Below, one piece after another: positions 26,575 through 35,885 of a DNA stretch of 64,000 nt; positions within the stretch are counted from its first letter, which is position 1, and each line of letters opens with the position of its first letter. The stretch is from contig JAKVBG010000009.1 in NCBI GenBank assembly GCA_022447605.1, forward strand, positions 27,844 through 91,843. The letters are read 5' to 3'. A program made the translations under genes and the position numbers. The notes beneath the pieces were generated by a model that did not search any database, had not been told where the DNA came from, and worked only from the letters and a program-made list of their open reading frames with translations. The stretch comes from Mariniblastus sp. (GTDB taxonomy: Bacteria > Planctomycetota > Planctomycetia > Pirellulales > Pirellulaceae).

Positions 26575-27798
26575 TCAGCGTTCCAGTGGCCAGATTTCAA
26601 CCGGTTCTCCCGCCTGCCATTCATTTTTTTCCAGCGGGAAATGGACCAGACAGTCTGCTTGCCCCAGGGCCCGCAGGTCGGACGAGCCGTTCCAGGGAAG
26701 CGTGGCGACATGACGGGTCATCCCCGAGTCGACCTGAATTTTTCCCGGCCAAAAAGTCGGTCGGTTGCCCCGAGTCTGGTGATCGTTGACCAGCTGGGCA
26801 CCACTCCAGCGTTGCTGGTCAGCCTGTTCGAACATGCATTGAATCGCATACCGAACAAACAGGTGGTAACCGACCAGGCTGCTGAGCGGGTTGCCCGGTA
26901 GTCCAAAGACGTAACAGGTGTGGGTACCCGCAGACCATTGGCCAAACCAGATCGGTTTTCCCGGTTTGACCGCGACCTTGTGGAAAACCTGCTCGACCCC
27001 GCATTCGGCCAGCACCTTCGGCACCAGGTCGAGCATCCCGGCTGAGACACCGCCCGAGAGCAGAAGTACATCTTTCTGTAACCCTTGCTCTACCAGCCGT
27101 TTCAACTGGGCCGGGTCGTCGCGCCCTATGTCGAGCGCCTCGACAGCCAAACCTTGAGCCTGGTTCAAGGCTACCAGCATCGGGCCGTTGCTGTTGCGTA
27201 TTTGTGCGGGTCCGGGCTGCTGGTCGACCTTGACCAGCTCGTCTCCTGTGGGCAGGACGGCAATCGTTGGCTGGCGGTAGACCTCGACCGGGTCACAACC
27301 GACTTCTGCCAACAGCCCGATATCGGCGGCGCGAATCTGGTGGCCCCGACTCAATACCACGTCGCCCGATCGATAATTTTCCGCGCGTGACATGGTGTGG
27401 TGCCCGGGGGCAATCTGTGACAGGTCGATTCTGACCTGCGGCGGTTTCGCGCCTGCCACCTCACTTGTTTTCTCGACCATCACGACGGCGTCGGCACCCT
27501 CTGGCAGTGGCGCGCCGGTCATGATCCGCGCGGCGCAACCTGCCTTTACTGATTGTTGGGGGGAACTCCCGGCCACGATGGTCTCGGTGACCACCAGTTC
27601 TCGGCAGCCCGCCTGGATATCGGACGAGCGGACGGCATAACCGTCCATCACGCTCTTGTGGTGGGGTGGGGAGTCGATGTCGGCCAACACGTCCCTGGCC
27701 AGGACCATGCCGACCGAGGAGATGAGGTCCTGCGACACGACGGGCCACGGCTGCACGGTGTTGCGAATCTGCTCCAGGGCAGTTGCTATCGGGATCAT
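26575..27798 (-). CDS. moeA: Molybdopterin molybdenumtransferase
   Basis: MoeA inserts molybdate into adenylylated molybdopterin in cofactor synthesis. Signatures are SPPHHKSVMDGYAV near residue 45, RIMTGAPLPEGADAVVMVE (90-108), GDELVKV, SGGVSAGMLDLVP (MogA-like MPT-binding domain) and FGLPGNPLSSLVGYH. The 407 residues cover the full four-domain protein. Its start overlaps the pabA stop by 4 nt, a sign of translational coupling. Other moa/mog genes are absent from the window. Confidence 0.95.
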   Translation of the reverse strand: MIPIATALEQIRNTVQPWPVVSQDLISSVGMVLARDVLADIDSPPHHKSVMDGYAVRSSDIQAGCRELVVTETIVAGSSPQQSVKAGCAARIMTGAPLPEGADAVVMVEKTSEVAGAKPPQVRIDLSQIAPGHHTMSRAENYRSGDVVLSRGHQIRAADIGLLAEVGCDPVEVYRQPTIAVLPTGDELVKVDQQPGPAQIRNSNGPMLVALNQAQGLAVEALDIGRDDPAQLKRLVEQGLQKDVLLLSGGVSAGMLDLVPKVLAECGVEQVFHKVAVKPGKPIWFGQWSAGTHTCYVFGLPGNPLSSLVGYHLFVRYAIQCMFEQADQQRWSGAQLVNDHQTRGNRPTFWPGKIQVDSGMTRHVATLPWNGSSDLRALGQADCLVHFPLEKNEWQAGEPVEIWPLER

Positions 27799-28382
27799 GG
27801 TGTTATCTGAATAAAATTCTGGATCAAATCGGTGCCCGTTTCCGTCAGAAAACTCTCCGGGTGGAACTGGACACCAAAAACCGGGTACTGTCGATGTTGA
27901 ATGGCCATGATCTCGGGCACACCCGATGGCGATTCGGCCCAGGCCGTCATCTCAAACTCCGGGGCGAGCGTATCTGGCTTGATCACGAGGCTGTGGTACC
28001 GCGTGGCTACCATCGGGTTGGGGATTCCCTGAAAAATTCCCCGCTGCAGGTGTTGAATCTGATCCGTTTTTCCGTGCATCAGTTTTTCGGCCGGGACGAT
28101 TTCACTCCCGTTGGCAGCCCCGATCGATTGGTGGCCCAGGCAGACTCCGAGGATCGGCAGTCGGGCCTGAAATTGCCGGACCACGTCGACCGAGATGCCG
28201 GCCTCGTTGGGCGTGCAGGGGCCGGGAGAGATGATCAGATGACTCGGCTGTAGCCCTGCGATTTCATCGATCGATGTTTTGTCGTTGCGAATAACGCGAG
28301 TTTCGATCTGGCGGTCAATTTCACCCAGGCGCTGGACCAGGTTGTAAGTGAACGAATCGTAATTATCAATAATCAGAATCAT
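27795..28382 (-). CDS. pabA: Glutamine amidotransferase of aminodeoxychorismate/anthranilate synthase
   Basis: This 195-residue class I amidotransferase supplies ammonia from glutamine to chorismate for folate (PabA) or tryptophan (TrpG) synthesis. IDNYDSFTYNLVQ is at the N-terminus, SPGPCTPNEAG follows, the nucleophile Cys81 is in GVCLGHQSIG, and the His-Glu pair is in FHPES. Sequence alone does not separate PabA from TrpG, and no pabB or trpE is adjacent; the coupling to moeA gives no hint. The gene symbol is therefore tentative. Confidence 0.85.
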   Translation of the reverse strand: MILIIDNYDSFTYNLVQRLGEIDRQIETRVIRNDKTSIDEIAGLQPSHLIISPGPCTPNEAGISVDVVRQFQARLPILGVCLGHQSIGAANGSEIVPAEKLMHGKTDQIQHLQRGIFQGIPNPMVATRYHSLVIKPDTLAPEFEMTAWAESPSGVPEIMAIQHRQYPVFGVQFHPESFLTETGTDLIQNFIQITP

Positions 28383-28547
28383 CGTGTTGACGCACGTTTC
28401 AAGGGTCGGACGTTGCTAGCAATTTTGTACCAGAATACCCTGAAATGGAATGCGTCATCGATTGTCTATTGACGCAAACCGCTACCAATTCTATTTTGCC
28501 TCAGCTTTTGGTACGTGATGTGAACCGAAAAAAAGGCCCTGAAAAAA

Positions 28548-29732
28548 GTGATTTCACCCGAAAAAAATCAGACCGAATCGATCCAATCTGTTCCCCTGCT
28601 CGATTTCCATCGTGGCAATGGTCCGCTCAAGGCGGAAATCATGGAGACGATCTCATCCATCATTGACACGGGTCGTTTTGTTGGTGGTCCTTTCTGCCAA
28701 CAGCTGGAAGAGATGGTCGCCGAAGAATGCCAAACAGAATTTGCCATCGGTTGTGCTTCCGGTAGCGATGCCCTGTTGTTGGCCTTGATGGCAGTCGGTA
28801 TTGAACCAGGGGACGAAGTCATCTGTCCCAGCTTCACTTTCTTTGCCACCGCCAGTGCGATCCACCGCTTGGGGGCCAAGCCGGTATTTGTCGATATCGA
28901 TCCGGTGACCTTCAACCTGGCGCCTGACAGGATCCCCTCCCTGATCACCGATCGGACCAAGGCAATCATCCCGGTGCACCTGTTTGGGCAATGTTGCGAC
29001 ATGGATCCGATCATGGAGATTGCGCGCGAAAACAACCTGCATGTCATAGAAGACGCGGCCCAGTCGATCGGGGCAAGTTACCGCGGAAAACGGGCGGGCG
29101 GCATTGGTTCCATTGGCTGTTTCAGCTTCTATCCAACCAAAAACCTGGGTGGCTTCGGGGATGGTGGGATGTTGACGACGAACGACCCCGAGTTGGCCGA
29201 TCGATTGCGCCTGTTGGCCAATCACGGAATGCGGCCCCGCTATTTCCACCAAGTGGTCGGTATCAACAGTCGTCTTGATTCGATTCAAGCGGCCGTCCTG
29301 GGAATCAAGATGCGTCATCTTTCCCGTTGGTTGGCTATGCGTTCGGAAAACGCTCGACAGTACGACAAGTTGATGGTGGAACACGGGTTGTCCTCACTGG
29401 TCAAGGCACCCTGTCAGAGCAAGGATGGAGTTCATGTCTGGAACCAGTACACGATCCGTTTGCCGGCCGGAAGTCGTGATCAAGTTCGCGAATCTCTGGC
29501 TGAGCGCAACGTTGGCTCCGAGATTTACTACCCGGTTCCGCTGCACCAGCAAGCCTGTTTTGATTACCTGAATGTCAATCCGGAGACGATGGTGCAAACC
29601 GATTTGGCTGCGGAAGAAGTCCTGGCGCTGCCGATCTTCCCGGAATTGACCCGGGAGGAACAGCGTTACGCGGTGGACTGTTTGGCAGAGATCGTCCTCT
29701 CCGAGCATACCCAGATGCGGATGGCTTCCTGA
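28548..29732 (+). CDS. DegT/DnrJ/EryC1/StrS-family aminotransferase
   Basis: These PLP enzymes transfer an amino group to keto-sugars in nucleotide-sugar pathways. The 394-residue protein has LLDFHRGN at the N-terminus, CASGSDALLLAL (cofactor phosphate), PSFTFFATASA, EDAAQSIGA and FSFYPTKNLGGFGDGG with PLP-Lys198. It lacks a neighbouring sugar dehydratase or glycosyltransferase, so the sugar is unknown. No Shine-Dalgarno site is obvious. It is divergent from pabA across 165 bases and convergent with a sulfatase gene, with a 16-nt gap. Confidence 0.9.
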   Translation: MISPEKNQTESIQSVPLLDFHRGNGPLKAEIMETISSIIDTGRFVGGPFCQQLEEMVAEECQTEFAIGCASGSDALLLALMAVGIEPGDEVICPSFTFFATASAIHRLGAKPVFVDIDPVTFNLAPDRIPSLITDRTKAIIPVHLFGQCCDMDPIMEIARENNLHVIEDAAQSIGASYRGKRAGGIGSIGCFSFYPTKNLGGFGDGGMLTTNDPELADRLRLLANHGMRPRYFHQVVGINSRLDSIQAAVLGIKMRHLSRWLAMRSENARQYDKLMVEHGLSSLVKAPCQSKDGVHVWNQYTIRLPAGSRDQVRESLAERNVGSEIYYPVPLHQQACFDYLNVNPETMVQTDLAAEEVLALPIFPELTREEQRYAVDCLAEIVLSEHTQMRMAS

Positions 29733-29748
29733 GCCCGATCGTTTTGCC

Positions 29749-31245
29749 CTACTTTGCTTCCGTGTCCAGCGCGGCAAAGGGGAACGTGGTTGACGGGGTC
29801 CTGGCATCCTTCATCAAGCGGGTCAGTTGCTCCACCAATTCCGGGTGTTCCCTGGCAATATCCTTCGTTTCTGCGATGTCGTCGCCCAGGTGATACAGCT
29901 GAACGGGCGCAGACGGGTTCTTGAGCAGGCCAGTTCGAATTGCCTTGTAATCGCCCTGCCGGATTGCCTGCTGGCCACCGTAGGCGGGGAATTCCCAGTA
30001 CAGGTAGTCATGTTCCCGTTGGCCACCTGTCTGCAGTAGCGTCGGAGCCAGGCTGATTCCATCGGTCAGGTGCCGGGTGCGGCAACCGGTCAGGTCGCTG
30101 ATCGTGACAAACAGGTCCCAAAAGGCGGCGACATGATCGGACTCCCGTCCCGGTTGAATCCGGCCAGGCCAGGATACCAACAGCGGCACACGGATACCCC
30201 CTTCATACAGCGAACCTTTTCTGCCGCGCAGGGGTCCCGCTGAGCGGAAGAACTCGGAGTCGGTGCCACCCAGCCGGTTGGGAGCCGGGCCGTTGTCGGA
30301 TGTGAAGATGACGATCGTGTTTTTTTCAAGACAATACTTTTCAATCCGCTGCATGATTTTCCCGATATCCCGGTCCATGTGGGAAATCATGGCGGCGTAA
30401 CCCGCCCTCGGTTTGGGATGCGGAATGTAGCCGCGATGCTGGTATTCGGCTTCCGGTATTTCGCTGCCAAATTCGGTCAGGGAAGATTCGGGTGCCTGGA
30501 TAGCAAGATGCGGAATCGCAAATGGCAAATACAGGAAGAAGGGGCAATGCCGGTTTTCATCGATGAACTCGAGAGCGACTTCGGTGAAACGATCCTGGGA
30601 ATACGTTTGGCCGGTTGCCGTTCGGTCGTTCCCTGGCAACATCTCTCGTTGATCGTTGCGCCACAGGAAACGGGGGTAATGATTGTGGGCGTGACGCTGA
30701 CAATTGAAACCATAAAACAGGTCGAATCCCTGTCGATTGGGATCACCGCTGGATCCTTCGTAGCCAAGTCCCCACTTGCCAATTGCCGCGGTTCGGTAGC
30801 CACGCTTCTTCAGTATTTCCGCAATCGTGACGGCCTGCTCCGAGATCGGGTTCTGGCCGGGGAAGAAAAGCGGGTCGTCGGCACCCATGGTCTTGCGGGC
30901 GGCCGGGTTGCCGTTGTTTCGTATCTCGGCGTGTCCCTGGTGCATGCCGGTCAGCAGGCTGCAGCGGGACGGCGCGCAAACGGCTTGGCCGGAATAAAAT
31001 TGGCTGAACTTTACGCCCTCACTTGCGATCCGGTCCAGATGGGGTGTTTGAATCCACTGCTGGCCGTAGCTGCCCAGTTCGCCATAACCCAGGTCATCGG
31101 CCAGGATCAGGACGACATTGGGCGGCCGGGTTGTGGGAGGGTCTGGCCACACTGCGGGGTCGGACCCCTCAGCTGGATTGGCCATCACGAAGCTGTTGAC
31201 AAAAACGAGTAAGATCAGTGACAGGAAAGTGTTCAGCTTTTTCAT
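29749..31245 (-). CDS. Secreted sulfatase (arylsulfatase A type)
   Basis: A signal peptide (cleavage near 23) is followed by the sulfatase fold. [14 protein letters not shown] gives the calcium-binding Asp pair near 50-51. Cys90 in [11 protein letters not shown] is the residue converted to formylglycine, the catalytic nucleophile. FTSDNGPAP carries the second metal-binding Asp-Asn. The 498-residue length is typical. It hydrolyses sulfate esters, probably of algal polysaccharides given the abundance of such enzymes in planctomycetes; the specific substrate is unknown. It needs a formylglycine-generating enzyme, not seen in the window. Confidence 0.93.
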   Translation of the reverse strand: MKKLNTFLSLILLVFVNSFVMANPAEGSDPAVWPDPPTTRPPNVVLILADDLGYGELGSYGQQWIQTPHLDRIASEGVKFSQFYSGQAVCAPSRCSLLTGMHQGHAEIRNNGNPAARKTMGADDPLFFPGQNPISEQAVTIAEILKKRGYRTAAIGKWGLGYEGSSGDPNRQGFDLFYGFNCQRHAHNHYPRFLWRNDQREMLPGNDRTATGQTYSQDRFTEVALEFIDENRHCPFFLYLPFAIPHLAIQAPESSLTEFGSEIPEAEYQHRGYIPHPKPRAGYAAMISHMDRDIGKIMQRIEKYCLEKNTIVIFTSDNGPAPNRLGGTDSEFFRSAGPLRGRKGSLYEGGIRVPLLVSWPGRIQPGRESDHVAAFWDLFVTISDLTGCRTRHLTDGISLAPTLLQTGGQREHDYLYWEFPAYGGQQAIRQGDYKAIRTGLLKNPSAPVQLYHLGDDIAETKDIAREHPELVEQLTRLMKDARTPSTTFPFAALDTEAK

Positions 31246-31439
31246 GGTTTCAGGTTTTTCATCCGTCGTGCCGGGCCTGTGAAATCAGGCGAGTTAATCT
31301 CCAGTTCCCTCGATGATCCCATTCAAACTGGAGAAAGGTTGGCTGGCAAGTTCTGATTGGAGAATCGATCCGCTTAACCCCCTTTGTTTTGCCGGGGTGA
31401 GCCGGTTAAACTCGCGATTTACAACATTTTTGGGATTCC

Positions 31440-32279
31440 ATGCTAAAAAACGTTCCGGTCCAAAAACTACGACATGGCGAGTTGACCATCGAGGGTTACT
31501 CGCGGGCTGCCGTACAGACGTATTGGCGGATTGCCGAGTTGAAAGTCGGCTTTGATCTGGGTGCGCACCCCTGGGACTTCATGGGGACGCCGACCTGGAT
31601 GATCTCCCATGTCCACCTGGACCATATTGCTGCTTTGCCCCTGTACGTGGCGCGCCGGCGATTGATGAAAATGGCTCCGCCCAGGATTTTTCTGCCGGAG
31701 TATTCCATTGAGCACGTCCGACAGATGCTGCGCAGTTTTGAAAAACTGGACCGCGGCCGTCTGCCCTGTGAATTGATTGGGGTGACTGACGGACAGGAGT
31801 TCGATCTTTCGCGGGAACTGGTGATTCGTGTTCTCAAGACGCACCATACCGTGCCCAGTGTCGGCTACGTGATTTTTGATCGGCGTCACAAGTTGAAAGC
31901 CGAGTATTCGGATTTGAGTGGTGAGCAGATTCGGGATTTGAAACAGGCCGGCCAGGAAGTGACCGAGGAAAAACGGATTCCTCTGGTAGGTTTTACCGGA
32001 GACACATCACCGCGCGGTTTGGACGACAATCCACTCTTTTATGAAACCAAGATACTGATTACCGAATTGACCTTCGTGGCACCGGACCATCGCAAACAGT
32101 TGATCCACAAGCATGGTCATATGCATCTGGATGATTTTGTGGAACGGCAGGCCTGTTTTCAGAACGAGCTGGTCATTGCCGGGCATCTCAGTACGCGCTA
32201 TAGCCGTCAGCAGGCGGAGCGGATGGTGCGGAAAAAGATGCCGGATATGATGGGGAACCGCTTGTATCTTTGGGGATGA
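31440..32279 (+). CDS. Metallo-beta-lactamase-fold hydrolase, RNase Z-like
   Basis: The 279-residue protein has the zinc-binding HxHxDH motif in SHVHLDHI (about 57-64), a metal-ligand Asp in FTGDTSPR, and a late His in AGHLSTRYS, a layout like RNase Z and its relatives. It could process tRNA 3' ends or act on another phosphodiester. It is shorter than many RNase Z enzymes and lacks an obvious exosite, so the general class is safer. It ends in ATGA overlap with the hemW-like gene, so the two are probably translated together. Confidence 0.8.
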   Translation: MLKNVPVQKLRHGELTIEGYSRAAVQTYWRIAELKVGFDLGAHPWDFMGTPTWMISHVHLDHIAALPLYVARRRLMKMAPPRIFLPEYSIEHVRQMLRSFEKLDRGRLPCELIGVTDGQEFDLSRELVIRVLKTHHTVPSVGYVIFDRRHKLKAEYSDLSGEQIRDLKQAGQEVTEEKRIPLVGFTGDTSPRGLDDNPLFYETKILITELTFVAPDHRKQLIHKHGHMHLDDFVERQACFQNELVIAGHLSTRYSRQQAERMVRKKMPDMMGNRLYLWG

Positions 32280-33442
32280 CGATTGGGCATATGGCTGTCG
32301 GAACTTTCAATGATGCGCGGTCGCTGTACCTGCATGTCCCATTTTGCCGACACCGTTGTGGCTATTGTAATTTCACCTTGATTGCCGGCCGCGACGATCT
32401 GGTTGATCGGTACCTGGACGCCTTGGAACAGGAGATCGGTCGTTGGCCGGGGACGTTCGAACTGGACACCCTGTTCCTGGGTGGAGGGACGCCCAGCTAC
32501 CTGAACCCGAACCAACTGGAACGTCTCGGCCAGATGATTCGTCGGCGGTTTGACCTTTCGGCAGAAATCGAGTTCACGGCAGAGTGTAATCCAAACGATC
32601 TCCATCCGGCCACGGTCGAGGCGCTCGATCAAATCGGTGTCAATCGACTGAGCCTCGGGATCCAGTCCTTTGACGATCAGAAACTCAGGTTCCTGGAGAG
32701 GACACACCGGGCGACCGATGCGATCGGGGCGATTCGGCTGGCACGCCAGTCCTTTGACAATCTTTCCGTCGACTTGATCTTTGCCTGCCAGGGTGAGTTG
32801 CCCAGTGATTGGGAGAGGGATCTTGAAACGGCCCTGGAGCAACAGCCGGATCATCTTTCCGTCTACGAACTGACGTATGAAAAGGGGACGCAGTTCTGGA
32901 ATCGGCTGAACCGAGGTGAGCTGGAGCAAGTCGAAGAAGATCGCCGGGCCGAGTTGTACCAAGGAGCGATCGATCGGCTGACATCGGCCGGGCTGGAGCA
33001 TTATGAAATCAGCAGCTTTTGCCGTTCGGGGTACCGTTGCCGCCATAACCAGGTCTATTGGCGTGGTGAACCGTTCCTGGCAGCCGGTCCGGGGGCGAGC
33101 CGGTTCGTTGGCGGGACCCGGCAGACGAACCATCGCAGCACGACGCAGTACTTGAAATTGATCGAGTCGGGAAGATCACCGGTCGCCGAGTCGGAGGAGG
33201 TCGACCCGTTGGGCCTGGCCAGGGATTTGATCGCTTTCGGGTTGCGACTGCTCGACGGTTTTCCGTTGGAGCTGTTTCGTAGAGCCACCGGGCAGGAACT
33301 CGTCGATTTTCTCGGTGCCAGAGGGGAATGGCTGTTGGCAGAGGGCCTGATTTTTATCGACGGTGAAACCTGCCGGTTAACCGAGCGGGGACTCCTGGTT
33401 TACGACTCGATTGCCGAGCAGATCTACCGGCTGCAGGAGTGA
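32276..33442 (+). CDS. hemW: Radical SAM protein, HemW/coproporphyrinogen III oxidase-like
   Basis: The iron-sulfur motif CRHRCGYC (CxxxCxxC) sits in HVPFCRHRCGYCNF near the N-terminus, followed by LDTLFLGGGTPSYL, FTAECNP, NRLSLGIQSF and SVDLIFACQG, all typical of HemW/HemN. The length of about 388 aa and the short N-terminus match HemW, which binds haem and is thought to be a chaperone, rather than the longer HemN oxidase. ATG at 32276 is preferred because it overlaps the upstream stop; ATG at 32270 is also in frame. Confidence 0.88.
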   Translation: MTIGHMAVGTFNDARSLYLHVPFCRHRCGYCNFTLIAGRDDLVDRYLDALEQEIGRWPGTFELDTLFLGGGTPSYLNPNQLERLGQMIRRRFDLSAEIEFTAECNPNDLHPATVEALDQIGVNRLSLGIQSFDDQKLRFLERTHRATDAIGAIRLARQSFDNLSVDLIFACQGELPSDWERDLETALEQQPDHLSVYELTYEKGTQFWNRLNRGELEQVEEDRRAELYQGAIDRLTSAGLEHYEISSFCRSGYRCRHNQVYWRGEPFLAAGPGASRFVGGTRQTNHRSTTQYLKLIESGRSPVAESEEVDPLGLARDLIAFGLRLLDGFPLELFRRATGQELVDFLGARGEWLLAEGLIFIDGETCRLTERGLLVYDSIAEQIYRLQE

Positions 33443-33458
33443 TGATTGGGACGTATCC

Positions 33459-35120
33459 TCACGAACCGTCCTGATCATCCTGCCCTGGTGAATCTGCGTC
33501 ATCAACCGCACCGTCCGTTTCCAGTGATTCCTCCGGTGTCTGGAGTTGCTCGATCGCCTGCTTGGCCATGTCGACCACCGTTGCATAGGACGCCTGGCCC
33601 GAGAATGTACTGACGATCTCTGTCAGTCGGCGGGTTGATTCGGCGACTTGATCGGCCGTGCTGGCGACGGCCAGTTTTTTGATCAGTTGCTGGAGCGGTG
33701 CGATTTCCGTTGGCAACTGCCTCGTTTCTGCGATCTCGACCAACCTGCTCCGGGCTTCCATGACGATGTGCCGCTCGTCCCCAACCGGATCAACAGTCTC
33801 CACCAATGCCTCGAATTCGGATTCTGCCTGGTCGAGATCTCCTTGAACCTGCAAGCTGATCGCCTCGGCCAGCTTTTTGGTGTTGGGCGATTGGGCCCAT
33901 AATGCTCGCCCTTTCTGGATCTGTTCCATCATGGTCCTCCGTCTCGATTCATAGTAGAGGTCGGAGGCTTCTTGGAAGTAGGCGTCATCGGGCCCGCGAT
34001 CGATAATGGTGCTCAGGTTGCTCCGCGCCTGTCTCCACTGGCTGCTGTCCGGCGAGTTCATCATCGACTCAGCCTGCTGGTACAGTTTGAGGCTACTGGT
34101 AGGGAGCAGGGCAAAACAGATGATGGCGAGCAGCAGCAACAACGAGCCTGCCAGGAACGGGACGCGTTCATAGAATGGGCGTTCATCGGCATCCTGGGTC
34201 TTGGTTTTTTTGCCGAGTAAGCGGTGCGCCTCGGTCTTGTCGGCCCCCGCCGTCAGTGCGTTGAAGTGTCCCGAGACCTGGGTTACGGTTGCCCTGCGGT
34301 TGGTGTCGATTTTCCTGATTTCTTCAAACGCAAGAACCACGGCCTGCGCCGAATGGGGACGCAGTCGGGGTGAGGGAGAGAGCATTTGACAGGTGATCCT
34401 GTCCAGCCAGATAGGGCAATTCATGACATGAGCGGACACGGAGGGTGCTGCCTGTTCCATTTTCCTGCGGTTCATTCTTCCCATCGTATCCGGTTCATAG
34501 GGAAGTTTCCCCGTCAACATTTCGTACAGGATGACTCCCAGCGAGTAGATGTCCGACTTGGGGGTTGCCCCTTCGTTGAATTGTTCGGGCGCCATGTAGG
34601 CCGCGATGTCCAGCTCCCGTTTTTGGCCGTCGTCCCAGCGTTTTCGGCGCGAGCGGTTCAGTCGTAAATCGGCGACCTTGACCCGGTTTTTTTTATCGAT
34701 AAGGATCTTGTCAGGCGTCAGTTTTCCATGCATCGCTTCCTGTTGATGCAGGTACTGCAGCAACTCGGCGACCTGTCGTCCAATGTCGACGACCAGATCA
34801 GGCGCCAGTCTTCCCCGTCGCGAAAGGAGGGCCGTAAGGGACTCTCCCTTGACCAGTTTGTGCGCCAAAAAAATCTTGTCGCCCTCGACCCCGGCCCCAT
34901 ACAGTCGGACCAGATTGGGGTGTCGAAATTTTTGCAGGACACGAACTTCCAGCTCGATTTTGTTGACGGCCTGGTTCCAATCCACGTTCGGTGGAATGGA
35001 AATGAACTTGAGAGCCACCTTTTTCTGCTGTTCGGTTTGCAGGGCTTGAAAGACTTTTTGCCGGCGGTTCGTACCGAGTCTTTTGAGGATCAGGAATGGG
35101 CCAACTTGGGTATTTTCCAC
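33459..35120 (-). CDS. Membrane-anchored Ser/Thr protein kinase fold, probably catalytically inactive
   Basis: Residues about 8-270 are a Hanks-type kinase domain. The ATP-binding Lys38 in VALKFI and a helix-C Glu near 58 remain, and MAPEQ and SDIYSLGVILYEMLTGKLPY are intact. The glycine loop is lost (LGTNRRQKV). The catalytic HRD is HGK (131-133), with Lys in place of the base Asp, the metal-binding Asn is Lys138, and DFG is DLR (151-153). This pattern predicts a pseudokinase. One membrane segment (321-340) is followed by an Ala/Glu-rich extracytoplasmic helical region of about 200 residues. It is transcribed alone and is probably a signalling scaffold or sensor. Confidence 0.85.
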   Translation of the reverse strand: MENTQVGPFLILKRLGTNRRQKVFQALQTEQQKKVALKFISIPPNVDWNQAVNKIELEVRVLQKFRHPNLVRLYGAGVEGDKIFLAHKLVKGESLTALLSRRGRLAPDLVVDIGRQVAELLQYLHQQEAMHGKLTPDKILIDKKNRVKVADLRLNRSRRKRWDDGQKRELDIAAYMAPEQFNEGATPKSDIYSLGVILYEMLTGKLPYEPDTMGRMNRRKMEQAAPSVSAHVMNCPIWLDRITCQMLSPSPRLRPHSAQAVVLAFEEIRKIDTNRRATVTQVSGHFNALTAGADKTEAHRLLGKKTKTQDADERPFYERVPFLAGSLLLLLAIICFALLPTSSLKLYQQAESMMNSPDSSQWRQARSNLSTIIDRGPDDAYFQEASDLYYESRRRTMMEQIQKGRALWAQSPNTKKLAEAISLQVQGDLDQAESEFEALVETVDPVGDERHIVMEARSRLVEIAETRQLPTEIAPLQQLIKKLAVASTADQVAESTRRLTEIVSTFSGQASYATVVDMAKQAIEQLQTPEESLETDGAVDDADSPGQDDQDGS

Positions 35121-35286
35121 TGGAATGACTCAGGGAACAGAAAGTAGGTTGATGGGGAACGGGCTCTTCTCAAGGGAGGGGATCCCCTGTCGAGCCAGCA
35201 TCGAAAAGCCGCTTCATCATACGCCGGAGCGAAACAAAAAGTAAATCGATTGAGCCCGAAAACCAGGAAAAAATGGCGGTCTTGCT

Positions 35287-35805
35287 TCAGCCACGTGGAA
35301 ATTGGCGGCAATATTCGTAAACCGCCATCGTTGTGGCCGTTACGACGTTGTAGCTGTGGGGCAGTCCGTAAACCGGTATCTCGACCAGGTCGTGCAGTAA
35401 ATCAAGTTCCTCGGGCTGTAAGCCGTTGCGTTCATGACCGATGACCAGGGCTGTCTTTCGATCGAAGGAGTAATCGTAAAGAACGTGCGATTGGTCTGTC
35501 TGTTCAAGACCTACCAGGCGGTAACCTTCTTCCCGTAACTTGACCAGGGCTCGCGACAAGTTTTGCCGCCGAACCAGGTTGACCGTTTCTTTGGCGTCAC
35601 GGGCAATTTTCGAATCGACTTTAAGAGAGCCACAAACGATCATTTGTCGGATCCCTGCGCAGCCACAGAGCCGGACAATTCTGGAAAGGTTGACTGAGCT
35701 GCGAAAATGCGGGCAGGCAATCAACAGGTCGCGAGGCCGCTCCAATGATTGTGGCGGCTTGTGTCGTAAATGTTCTGGCCGGACCATGGGGTGGATCGTT
35801 TCCAC
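35287..35805 (-). CDS. SpoU/TrmH-family RNA 2'-O-methyltransferase
   Basis: The 172-residue protein carries the three SPOUT motifs: NLSRIVR (motif 1), LVIGHERNGL (motif 2) and IPVYGLPHSYNVVTATTMAVYEY (motif 3, the knot that binds S-adenosylmethionine). It should methylate a ribose 2'-OH in tRNA or rRNA. The target (such as tRNA Gm18 or a 23S site) cannot be assigned. No N-terminal L30e-like substrate-recognition domain is present. It lies 80 nt after rseP in genome order but runs in its own unit, leftward like its neighbours. Confidence 0.88.
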   Translation of the reverse strand: METIHPMVRPEHLRHKPPQSLERPRDLLIACPHFRSSVNLSRIVRLCGCAGIRQMIVCGSLKVDSKIARDAKETVNLVRRQNLSRALVKLREEGYRLVGLEQTDQSHVLYDYSFDRKTALVIGHERNGLQPEELDLLHDLVEIPVYGLPHSYNVVTATTMAVYEYCRQFPRG

Positions 35806-35885
35806 GGAGGGTCAGGGGGGATGCGGTCGGTCTACCCTCCCCTCCGTGGCAGACCTCGCAACGTTGATTCGGTCAGGCCTGGCTC

